From: Croceivirga sp009797885
GTDB taxonomy: Bacteria > Bacteroidota > Bacteroidia > Flavobacteriales > Flavobacteriaceae
NCBI GenBank assembly: GCA_045866215.1
Contig: AP035880.1
Coordinates: forward strand, 3,286,001 to 3,350,000
Reading direction: 5' to 3'
Length of the DNA stretch: 64,000 bases
The notes under the pieces are model-generated. The model saw only the letters and a list, made by a program, of their open reading frames with translations, was not told the origin of the DNA and did no database searches. Below are positions 18,333-26,313 of this stretch, piece after piece. Each line of letters starts with the position of its first letter. The stretch's first letter is position 1. The translations under genes and the position numbers were made by a program.

Positions 18333-18701
18333 CTATTGTTCAGATTGGTTAAAATGACTCTTTATCTCCTCTAAAACTGAAGACAAATGCTCAAAAACCA
18401 TTTTGTTCTCAAAACGAACTACGGTATAGCCCAAGTTTTCCAAATACTCTTGCCGTATTAAGTCGTTTTCTTCTGCGGTTGGGTTTAAGTGTACTTCTCC
18501 ATCCAATTCGATGATTAGTTTTTCAGAAGCACAATAAAAATCTACGATATAAGGACCAATACCATGTTGTTTTTGAAAGCGTCTACCTTTTAGCTGTTTT
18601 GCTTTTAAGTATTTCCATAGAAAGGCCTCTGCCGGAGTTAAGTTTTTCCGGAGTTGCTTTCGGAAGTTTTGAAGCGCTTTTCTATTGTGAATTCTTTTCA
18701 T
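18333..18701 (-). CDS. DUF559 family endonuclease-like protein
   Basis: A 122-residue protein starting at ATG 18701. It carries the DUF559 (Vsr-related, PD-(D/E)XK-like) pattern: LRKNLTPAEAFLWKYLKAKQ, RRFQKQHGIGPYIVDFY with a catalytic-type Asp, then KLIIELDGEVHL with the Glu-x-Asp pair, and GYTVVRFEN. The frame stays open further upstream to 19073, but that part is translated repeat DNA, so I reject the 246-residue version. DUF559 proteins are predicted nucleases of unknown role. The gene lies 38 bp from the nearest 201-bp hairpin repeat copy. Confidence 0.8.
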   Translation of the reverse strand: MKRIHNRKALQNFRKQLRKNLTPAEAFLWKYLKAKQLKGRRFQKQHGIGPYIVDFYCASEKLIIELDGEVHLNPTAEENDLIRQEYLENLGYTVVRFENKMVFEHLSSVLEEIKSHFNQSEQ

Positions 18702-18738
18702 TTTTGGGAAAATACACAATTTATGGAATAGCTGCTTT

Positions 18739-18939
18739 TTTGGTAGGGAAAGGGATAAATCCTCTTTAAGTGAATAGTGATTGAAATGAATGATCAAACC
18801 CTCCGTCCCAATGATTATTGGGACACCTCCCTTGGTCTGAAGGGAGGAATTTGATACACATGTTACGGGTACAAAAGCTCCCCTCTTGAGTCCAAGAGGG
18901 GGATGAGTTCTGGCTCTGTGCCAGAAGAAAGGGGAGTTT
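18739..18939. repeat. 201-bp four-hairpin repeat, copy 1
   Basis: The unit contains four successive perfect inverted repeats: GTCCCAAT/ATTGGGAC (18805-18824), CCTCCCTT/AAGGGAGG (18826-18847), CCCCTCTT/AAGAGGGG (18880-18901) and TTCTGGC/GCCAGAA (18908-18926). Copy 2 lies 276 bp downstream and differs at only about three positions. The structure is REP/MITE-like; no coding role is likely. Confidence 0.9.
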
Positions 18940-19014
18940 AAAGTATATGTTTCGGTCTTCAAATCCTCGCCGGAAGTGACTTTTGGTGCGGGAAAGCTCT
19001 GCAATTTCACTTCG

Positions 19015-19215
19015 TTTGGTAAGGAAAGGGATAAATCCTCTTTAAGTGAATAGTGATTGAAATGAATGATCAAACCCTCCGTCCCAATGATTATTGGGAC
19101 ACCTCCCTTGGTCTGAAGGGAGGAACTTGATACACATGTTACGGGTACAAAAGCTCCCCTCTTGAGTCCAAGAGGGGGATGAATTCTGGCTCTGTGCCAG
19201 AAGAAAGGGGAGTTT
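19015..19215. repeat. 201-bp four-hairpin repeat, copy 2
   Basis: Near-identical direct copy of 18739-18939 at an offset of exactly 276 bp, with all four hairpins conserved. The 75 bp between the copies is unrelated single-copy sequence. The whole stretch from 18702 to 19279 (578 bp) holds no supported gene; it consists of these repeats and spacer. Confidence 0.9.
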
Positions 19216-19279
19216 GAAGCACCTCAAATCATCTGAAACGAGAAGCAAAAATATCTTTGTTTTTGCCCAGAACTTAATT

Positions 19280-20770
19280 TTACTCCTCCCCGGCCGTAAA
19301 CTCACGTATGGCCTGGTTGGGTTCCACAATGTTATACCCTTTCCAAAACTCGGGGTCGTATTTGGGGAGATAAGTGGCTTCCAAGCTTTTGTCTTCCTTA
19401 AAGTTTTCAAACTGGGTTTGGCCTATCAGTTCGTTCCCATAGACCACCAATTCCCATTTGTTGGTGTTTGCTATTTGAAAGTCAATGTTTAAGCGCAGTT
19501 CATTCTGCTTTCGGCGACCCTTCACATTTTTGTTTTTTTCAATAACGTCCAAAGGTCTGTCCATACGAAACCAACGCCCAAAATTGAAGTCCATAAAGAC
19601 CAATTCGTATCGATTATTGGGCAGTTTGTTAAAGCGCATGGTGCCCTTGTACAACGTTTCCCTGTAGTAAATGCCCAATAGCCGAAAGTTTCGAAGGTTT
19701 TTTAAGTTCTCAAAATCTATTTGCATTACTGCAAAATCTTCAATGTTAATGTAGAGCCTTCCCCTAAAATCGGCTTTTCCTTTAGGGGAAAAGTCAATGA
19801 CGTAAACGCCGGATTCCCCAATATCGGAATAACCCACGAGCTCAAATTCGTATTTTCGGGTCTTTGGAATAAGGTCCAGTTTACTATCCTCCTGATAAAA
19901 CACTTCGCCTAAAATCTCATCAAAAATAAATTTTTGACCATCGACCAAACCGGAAATGGTATCACGTTGAATTTCATTTTCAATGGTTGTTTCGGCCTCT
20001 TGGTCAATTTCCTGTAATACGGAATCTACCTGTATTTTTTGACTGAATAGTCCTGATTTAATTTTTAAGTAGGAATCCGGTTTCACATTGGCCTTAAAAA
20101 TCTTTTCCATACGTTGTCCCAAATCCTCAATGGAGTTGACATCGTTTTTATTGTACAGCTCTGCAGCCTTTAGAACACTTACCTTGTAAGCATCTTTGTT
20201 CTTTAGGAAATCACCCAAGGTTTCCGTGTAGTGATAGGAACTTTTTGGAATGGCCCGGGCAATGCTATCTATCAGCTCCTTGTCCAATTCCGCTATGGAC
20301 GATTTTTCAAAGCCCATATCCACTTTTTGCACAGTGCCAAAAACGGATTGCCTCAAAAAATACCGTTGTTTTACGGGTTCATTATTTACATTCTGGGACA
20401 GTCGTTCCTTCATCTGTTCAATAATATCGTCCACCGAGAGTTCCTTGTCAAAGACATATACACCACCCAATTGTATGGCCTTTGGTTTTATGAAAATGAT
20501 ACTGTCCTGTAATTGCGCAAGGGTGAACCCCATTTTTTCATACCCCATGGAAGAAATGTAAATGGAATCCAAGAGCTTGTTCTGTGCTTCCAGGGTAAAA
20601 GAAAACCGCCCTTCTTCATTGGTGACAACACCTCTATTTTCAGCATACTGGATGGTGGCATAGGGAATTCCCTGCTTCGTTTTGGCATCAAGTAATTTAG
20701 AGCTGAAAGTTTGTGCGTTGATCGGTAACGACAGAAAAAGTAAAAAGCTTACGAATGAAACTATTTTCAT
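19280..20770 (-). CDS. Carboxypeptidase-regulatory-like domain envelope protein
   Basis: I chose ATG 20770, which gives a signal peptide of about 20 residues ending at INAQ. The next 85 or so residues are a CarboxypepD_reg-like fold (FSSKLLDAKTKQGIPYATIQ, GVVTNEEGRFSFTL), as found in Bacteroidota outer-membrane proteins. The remaining 390 residues are rich in beta-type sequence and resemble hypothetical proteins annotated only by the first domain. No TonB-receptor barrel is present. Length is 496 residues. Function unknown; periplasmic or outer-membrane location is inferred. Confidence 0.7.
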   Translation of the reverse strand: MKIVSFVSFLLFLSLPINAQTFSSKLLDAKTKQGIPYATIQYAENRGVVTNEEGRFSFTLEAQNKLLDSIYISSMGYEKMGFTLAQLQDSIIFIKPKAIQLGGVYVFDKELSVDDIIEQMKERLSQNVNNEPVKQRYFLRQSVFGTVQKVDMGFEKSSIAELDKELIDSIARAIPKSSYHYTETLGDFLKNKDAYKVSVLKAAELYNKNDVNSIEDLGQRMEKIFKANVKPDSYLKIKSGLFSQKIQVDSVLQEIDQEAETTIENEIQRDTISGLVDGQKFIFDEILGEVFYQEDSKLDLIPKTRKYEFELVGYSDIGESGVYVIDFSPKGKADFRGRLYINIEDFAVMQIDFENLKNLRNFRLLGIYYRETLYKGTMRFNKLPNNRYELVFMDFNFGRWFRMDRPLDVIEKNKNVKGRRKQNELRLNIDFQIANTNKWELVVYGNELIGQTQFENFKEDKSLEATYLPKYDPEFWKGYNIVEPNQAIREFTAGEE

Positions 20771-20874
20771 AACCTCAATTTGATCGGTTGTTGTTTTAAA
20801 GACTCTTTTTTGATGGCAATGGTTGTCCATGGATAGACGAAATAGCTCGATTTTTGTTTCAGGAATTCTGTAAT

Positions 20875-22299
20875 TCAGGCACTTGCAATATTTTTTATCA
20901 TCCCTCCAAAAATGAAGTAGTGAAATGGTAGGACACTGTACCAATAGAGTCTTCCTTTGAGTCCTTTGGGCCGAAAGGTCGCGATTTGGTGCAGAACGTC
21001 CTTGTCATCTATTTTAAATTCGAGCCAAGCCTCACCGGGAAGCTTCATTTCAGCAAAAAGTAAGAGTCGTTTGCCCTTTTTGTCCGCAAGCAGGACCCTC
21101 CAAAAATCCAAGGCATCCCCGGGAAATAGTTTATCGGGATGGGTTCTTCCGCGTCGCAGTCCGGGACCTCCATTCAACTTGTCAAAAAAACCACGGATTT
21201 TCCATAGCCAACTACCATAGTACCAGCCGGTGTCCCCACCTATACGCCATATATTGTCCAAAGTCCTTTTACTGTCTTTCACCGCCAATTTCTGAACATC
21301 CTTTAAAACGCCATATTTAGGTACCTGAATGTATTTCTCCAAATCCTCTTGTACCTGCCCACTGGCAATACTGTCCTTCCAACTGCTAATGACAAGGTTT
21401 TGTTCTATCCTTTTAAAGGCCATTTCTATGGCTTCTTGATAACTATGGGTCTCCAATCCCAATAGTTGCTGCAACCTACTGTCCCTGGCCACAACCTCCA
21501 TTTTCATGCTGTCCACTAAGTTCATGGCCAATTTGTAGGAAGTTGAGGTTACAAAATAGAGCCAATAGGAAGATAGCTTTGGAGTCATAATGGGAACGGT
21601 AAAAATCCAATTTTTAAAACCGCGTACCTTGGCATATTGATGTAGCATTTCTTTGTAGGTGAGCACATCCGGACCACCAATGTCAAAAGATTGGTTGAAG
21701 GTGCTTTCATTGCCCAACACCCCCGTCAAGAAATTAATGACATCACGAATGGCAATGGGTTGACTTTTGGTAAGTACCCATTTTGGGGTAATCATGATGG
21801 GGAGCTTTTCACACAGATCCCGGATAATCTCAAAAGATGAACTACCGGAGCCAACAATGATTCCTGCCCTCAATACGGTAAGGTTAAAATTCCCTTGATA
21901 CAAAATGTCCTCCACGTTTTTACGTGAGGAGAGGTGTTTGGAAAGCTTTTCCTCGTTGACGATACCACTAAGATAAATTACCTGCTTGCAGTGGGTTTCG
22001 GAAATATAGGTGTTGAAATTTCGAGCGGCTATGGCCTCTTTTTCATCAAAGTCGGAAATGGAAGAGGTCATGGAATGGATAAGATAATAGGCGACATCGA
22101 TATCTTTTGGGATTTTTCCGGGTTCGAAATCCTCCAAAAAATCAACTTCAACAATATCCACCAACGTTTTGGCCCTATTGTCAATGGAAAGTCGGTTTTT
22201 GTCACGAACGGCACAGACAACTTTGTGCCCCAACTCCAATAATCGCGACAATAGCCGCATTCCAATATAGCCATTGGCACCGGTGAGAAGGATTTTCAT
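20875..22299 (-). CDS. SDR/NAD(P)-binding protein with C-terminal DUF2867
   Basis: The 474-residue protein starts MKILLTGANGYIGMRLLSRL, the GxxGxxG Rossmann motif of extended/atypical SDRs. LTVLRAGIIVGSGSSSFE and IGGPDVLTYKEML continue the NAD(P)-binding domain. The C-terminal third (from about residue 335, SKRTLDNIWRIGGDTGWYYG to PGEAWLEFKI) is the DUF2867 domain. This two-domain architecture is widespread, without a defined substrate. It overlaps the upstream gene at 22296 by four bases (ATGA), so the two are translationally coupled. Confidence 0.82.
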   Translation of the reverse strand: MKILLTGANGYIGMRLLSRLLELGHKVVCAVRDKNRLSIDNRAKTLVDIVEVDFLEDFEPGKIPKDIDVAYYLIHSMTSSISDFDEKEAIAARNFNTYISETHCKQVIYLSGIVNEEKLSKHLSSRKNVEDILYQGNFNLTVLRAGIIVGSGSSSFEIIRDLCEKLPIMITPKWVLTKSQPIAIRDVINFLTGVLGNESTFNQSFDIGGPDVLTYKEMLHQYAKVRGFKNWIFTVPIMTPKLSSYWLYFVTSTSYKLAMNLVDSMKMEVVARDSRLQQLLGLETHSYQEAIEMAFKRIEQNLVISSWKDSIASGQVQEDLEKYIQVPKYGVLKDVQKLAVKDSKRTLDNIWRIGGDTGWYYGSWLWKIRGFFDKLNGGPGLRRGRTHPDKLFPGDALDFWRVLLADKKGKRLLLFAEMKLPGEAWLEFKIDDKDVLHQIATFRPKGLKGRLYWYSVLPFHYFIFGGMIKNIASA

Positions 22300-22721
22300 A
22301 AATCTTCAATATTGGTCGGGGCATTGTCCGCCTTATAGTCCAACAACTTTCTAAAAAACTTCTGGACGGCTTTGGTGTCCGCCTCCACCTTTATAAAATA
22401 ATTGTCCCTATAAATGGAATATACGGCCAGGTTGCCTTTGTAAATGGTGAGTTTATAATAGGGAATGATGAGCGCATAGGATTCCAGAAGGGACCGAAAC
22501 CCAACGATAATCCCTTTGGGGCGCATTTCAACATTGCAATTGTCCGCATTGTTGTCCAAAATGAGCAGGTTTCTAATTTCCATACTGGCCTCCACAATCT
22601 TTAGTTTGGGGGAGCCAATACCCCCCATTTTCCACCGCTCTTTTAAGGGAAAGGGTTTGCCGACTTCAGCGTCAATTTTTTGGGTAATCTTTTTGTCCGA
22701 GTAAGAAACATTCAAAAGCAT
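22296..22721 (-). CDS. Conserved hypothetical protein coupled to the SDR/DUF2867 gene
   Basis: This 141-residue protein has no signal peptide or membrane segment. I do not recognise a family. Its C-terminal half (YALIIPYYKLTIYKGNLAVY, DNYFIKVEADTKAVQKFFRK) looks like a beta-rich domain followed by an amphipathic helix. The stop codon overlaps the start of the SDR/DUF2867 gene by four bases, so the products probably act together. It is divergent from argS. Confidence 0.65.
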   Translation of the reverse strand: MLLNVSYSDKKITQKIDAEVGKPFPLKERWKMGGIGSPKLKIVEASMEIRNLLILDNNADNCNVEMRPKGIIVGFRSLLESYALIIPYYKLTIYKGNLAVYSIYRDNYFIKVEADTKAVQKFFRKLLDYKADNAPTNIEDL

Positions 22722-22786
22722 TCCCTAAAATTAGGGATTAGGTTGCGGTTCCCTCTTAAAACTTCGCTAAAACAAGGTAAAAAATG

Positions 22787-22794
22787 TAGTTTTG
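22787..22794 (+). promoter_or_regulatory. -7 element of argS
   Basis: TAGTTTTG is a perfect TAnnTTTG match, 21 bases before the argS ATG at 22816. No TTG -33 element is present at the ideal distance. Confidence 0.5.
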
Positions 22795-22815
22795 CTGGCT
22801 GAAATATGAATTGGA

Positions 22816-24594
22816 ATGGAGTTACAACAGGTCTTGGAACAAAAGGTAAAGGAAGCGGCAAATTCGATTTTTAAAACGGATTTGCCATCGGTGGAATTTC
22901 AACCTACCCGAAAGGACTTTGAAGGGGATTTGACCGTTGTTGTCTTTCCCATGCTCAGAACTATAAAAGGCAATCCGGTTGAAATAGGGACCAAGATTGG
23001 CCAGTACCTTCAAGAACACGTTGAAGCGATTGCAAAGTTCAATGTGGTCAAGGGCTTTTTGAACTTAGTGGTTTCGGATTACTACTATCTTTCCTTTTTT
23101 AATTCGATATTGGGCAAGGAGCGCTTTGGTTATCAGGAACCGAATTCCAAAGATGCCGTAATGGTGGAGTATTCCTCGCCGAATACCAATAAACCGTTGC
23201 ACTTAGGGCATATACGGAACAATCTTTTGGGGTATTCCGTAGCTGAAATATTAAAAGCCGCAGGGCATAAAGTGTACAAAACCCAAATCATTAATGATCG
23301 GGGTATCCATATCTGTAAGAGTATGCTGGCATGGCAAAAATTTGGTGAAGGGGAAACTCCAGAATCAAGTGGTTTAAAAGGAGACCATTTAGTAGGGAAG
23401 TATTATGTGGAGTTTGACAAAACCTACAAGAATGAAGTGGCGCAATTAATTTCTGATGGAAAGGAAAAAGCCTTGGCGGAAAAGGAAGCACCTATTTTGT
23501 TGGAAGCCCAGGAAATGCTGCGAAAATGGGAAGCTGGTGATGAGGATGTGGTTTCCCTTTGGAAAAAGATGAATGGTTGGGTTTATGAAGGTTTTGATAC
23601 CACCTATAAAAATCTGGGAGTTGATTTTGACCATTTGTATTACGAGAGCAACACGTATTTGCTGGGGAGGAACGTGGTTAAGGACGGACTGGAAAAAGGG
23701 GTGTTCTTTAAAAAGGAGGACGGTAGTGTGTGGATAGATTTGACCGAAGAGGGATTGGATGAAAAAATCGTACTTCGTTCCGACGGGACCGCAGTGTATA
23801 TGACCCAAGATATAGGTACCGCGATCCAACGTGTCACGGATTTTCCGGATATCAATGGAATGGTCTATACCGTGGGAAACGAACAGGACTATCACTTTAA
23901 AGTACTCTTTTTGATTTTGAAGAGGCTCGGCTATTCCTGGGCAGAAAAACTGTACCATCTCAGCTATGGTATGGTGGACCTACCTTCCGGAAAGATGAAG
24001 AGCCGGGAAGGGACCGTTGTGGATGCGGACGACCTTATCAAGAATATGGAGGAAACCGCAGCTGCCATTTCCAAGGATTTGGGCAAGTTGGAAGGCTATT
24101 CGGAGGAAGAAAAGAAGGTATTATACCGAACCATTGGACTTGGGGCATTAAAGTATTATATCCTTAAAGTGGATCCCAAAAAAAGGATTTTGTTCAATCC
24201 GGAAGAGTCGGTTGACTTTCAGGGCAATACGGGGCCATTTATTCAATATACCTACGCCAGAATCCAATCGATTCTTAGGAAAGCGGGGGATAGCACTACG
24301 AGTGCAATCGAGAACTCTTTTGCACTTCATCCAAAAGAAAAGGAGCTTCTAAAACAAATTCAACTATTTCCTGAAAAGGTATTGGAAGCAGCAAATGATC
24401 ACAGCCCAGCATTGATCGCCAATTACACCTACGATTTGGTCAAGGAATTCAATTCGTTCTACCAACAGGTTTCCATTTTGGGGGAGTCAATGACCATAAA
24501 ACGCAATTTTAGGGTTCAGCTTTCCAAAAAAGTCGGTGAGGTCATCCAAGATGCATTCCATCTATTGGGAATACAAGTACCAGAGCGGATGTAA
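22816..24594 (+). CDS. argS: Arginyl-tRNA synthetase
   Basis: ArgRS charges tRNA-Arg. The 592-residue protein has an N-terminal additional domain, then the class I HIGH-type signature in PNTNKPLHLGHIRNN (about residue 120), the GMVDLPSGKMKSREG segment with a KMSKS-like MKSREG loop (about residue 395), and a C-terminal anticodon-binding domain (DALR type) ending QDAFHLLGIQVPERM. The stop codon TAA shares its last base with the ATG of the next gene (taATG), so the downstream peptidase is probably co-translated. Confidence 0.97.
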   Translation: MELQQVLEQKVKEAANSIFKTDLPSVEFQPTRKDFEGDLTVVVFPMLRTIKGNPVEIGTKIGQYLQEHVEAIAKFNVVKGFLNLVVSDYYYLSFFNSILGKERFGYQEPNSKDAVMVEYSSPNTNKPLHLGHIRNNLLGYSVAEILKAAGHKVYKTQIINDRGIHICKSMLAWQKFGEGETPESSGLKGDHLVGKYYVEFDKTYKNEVAQLISDGKEKALAEKEAPILLEAQEMLRKWEAGDEDVVSLWKKMNGWVYEGFDTTYKNLGVDFDHLYYESNTYLLGRNVVKDGLEKGVFFKKEDGSVWIDLTEEGLDEKIVLRSDGTAVYMTQDIGTAIQRVTDFPDINGMVYTVGNEQDYHFKVLFLILKRLGYSWAEKLYHLSYGMVDLPSGKMKSREGTVVDADDLIKNMEETAAAISKDLGKLEGYSEEEKKVLYRTIGLGALKYYILKVDPKKRILFNPEESVDFQGNTGPFIQYTYARIQSILRKAGDSTTSAIENSFALHPKEKELLKQIQLFPEKVLEAANDHSPALIANYTYDLVKEFNSFYQQVSILGESMTIKRNFRVQLSKKVGEVIQDAFHLLGIQVPERM

Positions 24595-25376
24595 TGTGGG
24601 TTGTTAGGGGAGTGGACATATTCGCCTTTGCTTGCCTTTTTTTCCTGTTAAGCTATCTGATATACATCGTGTATTATGCCATTGGCCTATATGACCTTAA
24701 TCCCTTTCTTCGGCCGAATCCCTTAAATGAAAATGAAAAAAAATTCCTCCGCGAACGGATTGCCCGTGTTAGGCAACTCAATGGGGATGATGCCCATAGG
24801 TTTTATAAAAGGGTAGCATGGTTTAGGGCCAAAAAGGCCTTTTTGTACAAGGGATTGGTCAATGATAAACACACCATAGAGCTTTTGATCAGTGGGGCAG
24901 GAGTTTTACTGACCCTGGGGATGAACAATTACAAATACATCCGTTCCGTACATAAAATAGTCATATACCCCACGGATTACTATTCCATACTCAACAGGAA
25001 GCACCATGTTGGAGAATATAATAGGGGGCTAAAGACATTGGTATTTGCTGCGGATAGTGTGGAATATGGTTTTAAGGAGGAAGGGGACAATATCAATTTG
25101 GCCATTCATGAGTTTGCCCATGCGCTATATTTTGAGACAAACGGTAGAAGTTCTTGGGAATCACTAAGGTTTCAATGGGGCTTTAAAAAACTAAGGGCAA
25201 TGAAGTCTTTGGTCAAAGATACCAATTACCTGAGATCCTATGCCCAGGTGAATGATTTTGAGTTTTTTTCTGTTTTGGTGGAACACTTTTTTGAAACCCC
25301 GGAGGATTTAAAACGGGAACTGCCCGAAGCTTTTGAACTAATTGCACGCATGCTAAATCAAAAGGAAATGGTATAA
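24594..25376 (+). CDS. Zinc-dependent peptidase, MtfA (M90) family, membrane-anchored
   Basis: The 260-residue protein has one N-terminal membrane segment (about residues 7-30). The body matches MtfA-like peptidases: NLAIHEFAHALYFETNGR carries the HExxH-type zinc site (HEFAH) and SYAQVNDFEFFSVLVEHFFETP supplies the downstream Glu ligand. E. coli MtfA regulates glucose uptake through Mlc; whether that applies here is unknown, as no Mlc is seen. The start overlaps the argS stop. Confidence 0.85.
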   Translation: MWVVRGVDIFAFACLFFLLSYLIYIVYYAIGLYDLNPFLRPNPLNENEKKFLRERIARVRQLNGDDAHRFYKRVAWFRAKKAFLYKGLVNDKHTIELLISGAGVLLTLGMNNYKYIRSVHKIVIYPTDYYSILNRKHHVGEYNRGLKTLVFAADSVEYGFKEEGDNINLAIHEFAHALYFETNGRSSWESLRFQWGFKKLRAMKSLVKDTNYLRSYAQVNDFEFFSVLVEHFFETPEDLKRELPEAFELIARMLNQKEMV

Positions 25377-25383
25377 AACAAGG

Positions 25384-25413
25384 AAAAGTCCCTGTTTTTA
25401 CAGGGACTTCACC
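25384..25413 (-). terminator. Terminator between the peptidase and proteorhodopsin genes
   Basis: AAGTCCCTG (25386-25394) and CAGGGACTT (25401-25409) form a perfect 9-bp stem with a 6-base loop. The minus strand has a short T-run after the stem (TTTTCC), so it best serves the rhodopsin transcript, and possibly both convergent transcripts. Confidence 0.75.
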
Positions 25414-25441
25414 TAAAATATAACCAACTAAAAATAACTAA

Positions 25442-26194
25442 CTACGAATCCGAAGTGGACGACTGCGCCGCTACAGCTGCTCCGTAGACTACAAGGCCAA
25501 AGCCTATTTTGTTAATAGCATCACCAATATTGTAGATGACATCCATATTTAGACCTTCAAAAAGGCCATCATACCAACCTGTTGTCCCGGCCATGTAGCC
25601 AATGGGATAGATGGCCCATCCTACCAAGACGAACCAACACAAGGTTTTGTGGGCCTGTAAGATGGAACCTCCGGCAGATTCTGCCAGTTTTTTGGCATTT
25701 CCAAACCATATTTCGTACACAATGTAGAAATAGGCCAAACCAGATACAAAGCCCCATAGTGCGGGACCAGAGCCCGTGGTGTAAACGGCCTCCCCAAAGT
25801 ACCCTGTAACCAACATGATTACGGATGCCAGGATCAGTTTCCACATGAGGGACTTTTTGGCACCCGCCACTTTTAGGATAAGGTAAAACTCCACACACAT
25901 TAGGGGAACGGTGAGTGTCCAATCCACATAACGGAAAAAGGTCGGTGATTCTCCAACGCCGGACCAATAATCACGCATGTACCAATAATGTACCGCGGCA
26001 ATGAACGTAATCAATCCAGATACCAGGATTGAAGTTTTCCACTTTCGATCAAAGTTGTTCATGGAAAGAAAGAAAAAAGCGGAAGCGGCCATCATGGCCA
26101 TACATCCCACGAAAAATGTAAAGCCAACGTAGTCGTCATTGGCAATCTTGGTGACATCGGCCATCAAGGGTAAACTAAATAACAAAGATTTCAT
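25442..26194 (-). CDS. Proteorhodopsin, green-type light-driven proton pump
   Basis: A seven-helix microbial rhodopsin of 250 residues with an N-terminal leader. In helix C, RYVDWTLTVPLMCVE gives Asp91 (proton acceptor), Thr95 and Glu102 (proton donor), the DTE pattern of H+-pumping proteorhodopsins. His69 matches the conserved His that pairs with the acceptor. The helix G segment DAINKIGFG gives Lys229, the retinal Schiff-base lysine. The spectral tuning position (equivalent of residue 105) is Met99, common in green-absorbing flavobacterial forms. It is not the NDQ sodium-pump or halorhodopsin type. It is divergent from blh, which makes the retinal. Confidence 0.96.
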   Translation of the reverse strand: MKSLLFSLPLMADVTKIANDDYVGFTFFVGCMAMMAASAFFFLSMNNFDRKWKTSILVSGLITFIAAVHYWYMRDYWSGVGESPTFFRYVDWTLTVPLMCVEFYLILKVAGAKKSLMWKLILASVIMLVTGYFGEAVYTTGSGPALWGFVSGLAYFYIVYEIWFGNAKKLAESAGGSILQAHKTLCWFVLVGWAIYPIGYMAGTTGWYDGLFEGLNMDVIYNIGDAINKIGFGLVVYGAAVAAQSSTSDS

Positions 26195-26225
26195 ATATAC
26201 AAGAGTTAATTAGAAAATGTTTAAT

Positions 26226-26233
26226 CAAATATA
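26226..26233 (-). promoter_or_regulatory. -7 element of the proteorhodopsin gene
   Basis: On the minus strand this reads TATATTTG, a perfect TAnnTTTG match, 31 bases before the ATG. It lies between the first two operator-like sites. A TTG exists upstream (26246-26248 on the minus strand) but only 12 bases away, so the -33 element is unclear. Confidence 0.65.
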
Positions 26234-26261
26234 AAAAAAGTTAAACAATAAAATGATAATT

Positions 26262-26289
26262 TTTGTTTAAAATTTTTATTATATCTTTA
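26262..26289 (+). promoter_or_regulatory. Candidate blh promoter
   Basis: TTTG at 26262-26265 and TATCTTTA at 26282-26289 (seven of eight to the -7 consensus) are 16 bases apart. The -7 box overlaps the fourth operator-like site. A start site near 26296 would argue for translation from the TTG at 26314 rather than 26263. Confidence 0.45.
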
Positions 26290-26313
26290 AACAAACTCTC
26301 TGAAATTGTCAAA

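Larger units (their letters stand above)
26218..26293. promoter_or_regulatory. Phased four-site operator array between proteorhodopsin and blh
   Basis: Four copies of one 7-mer lie in alternating orientation: TGTTTAA at 26218-26224, TTAAACA at 26241-26247, TGTTTAA at 26264-26270 and TTAAACA at 26287-26293. Start-to-start distances are 23, 23 and 23 bp, with 16-bp gaps. The array brackets the -7 boxes of both divergent genes, which suggests one regulator for light-pump and retinal production. Confidence 0.65.

Noticed and set aside
18702..19073. A 246-residue version of the DUF559 protein starting at 19073
   Set aside because: The extra 124 residues translate the duplicated hairpin repeats and spacer; the family domain starts at the ATG at 18701.
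26263..26313. blh translation from TTG 26263
   Set aside because: This start lies within the predicted promoter and operator sites, so the TTG at 26314 is preferred, though it is not proven.
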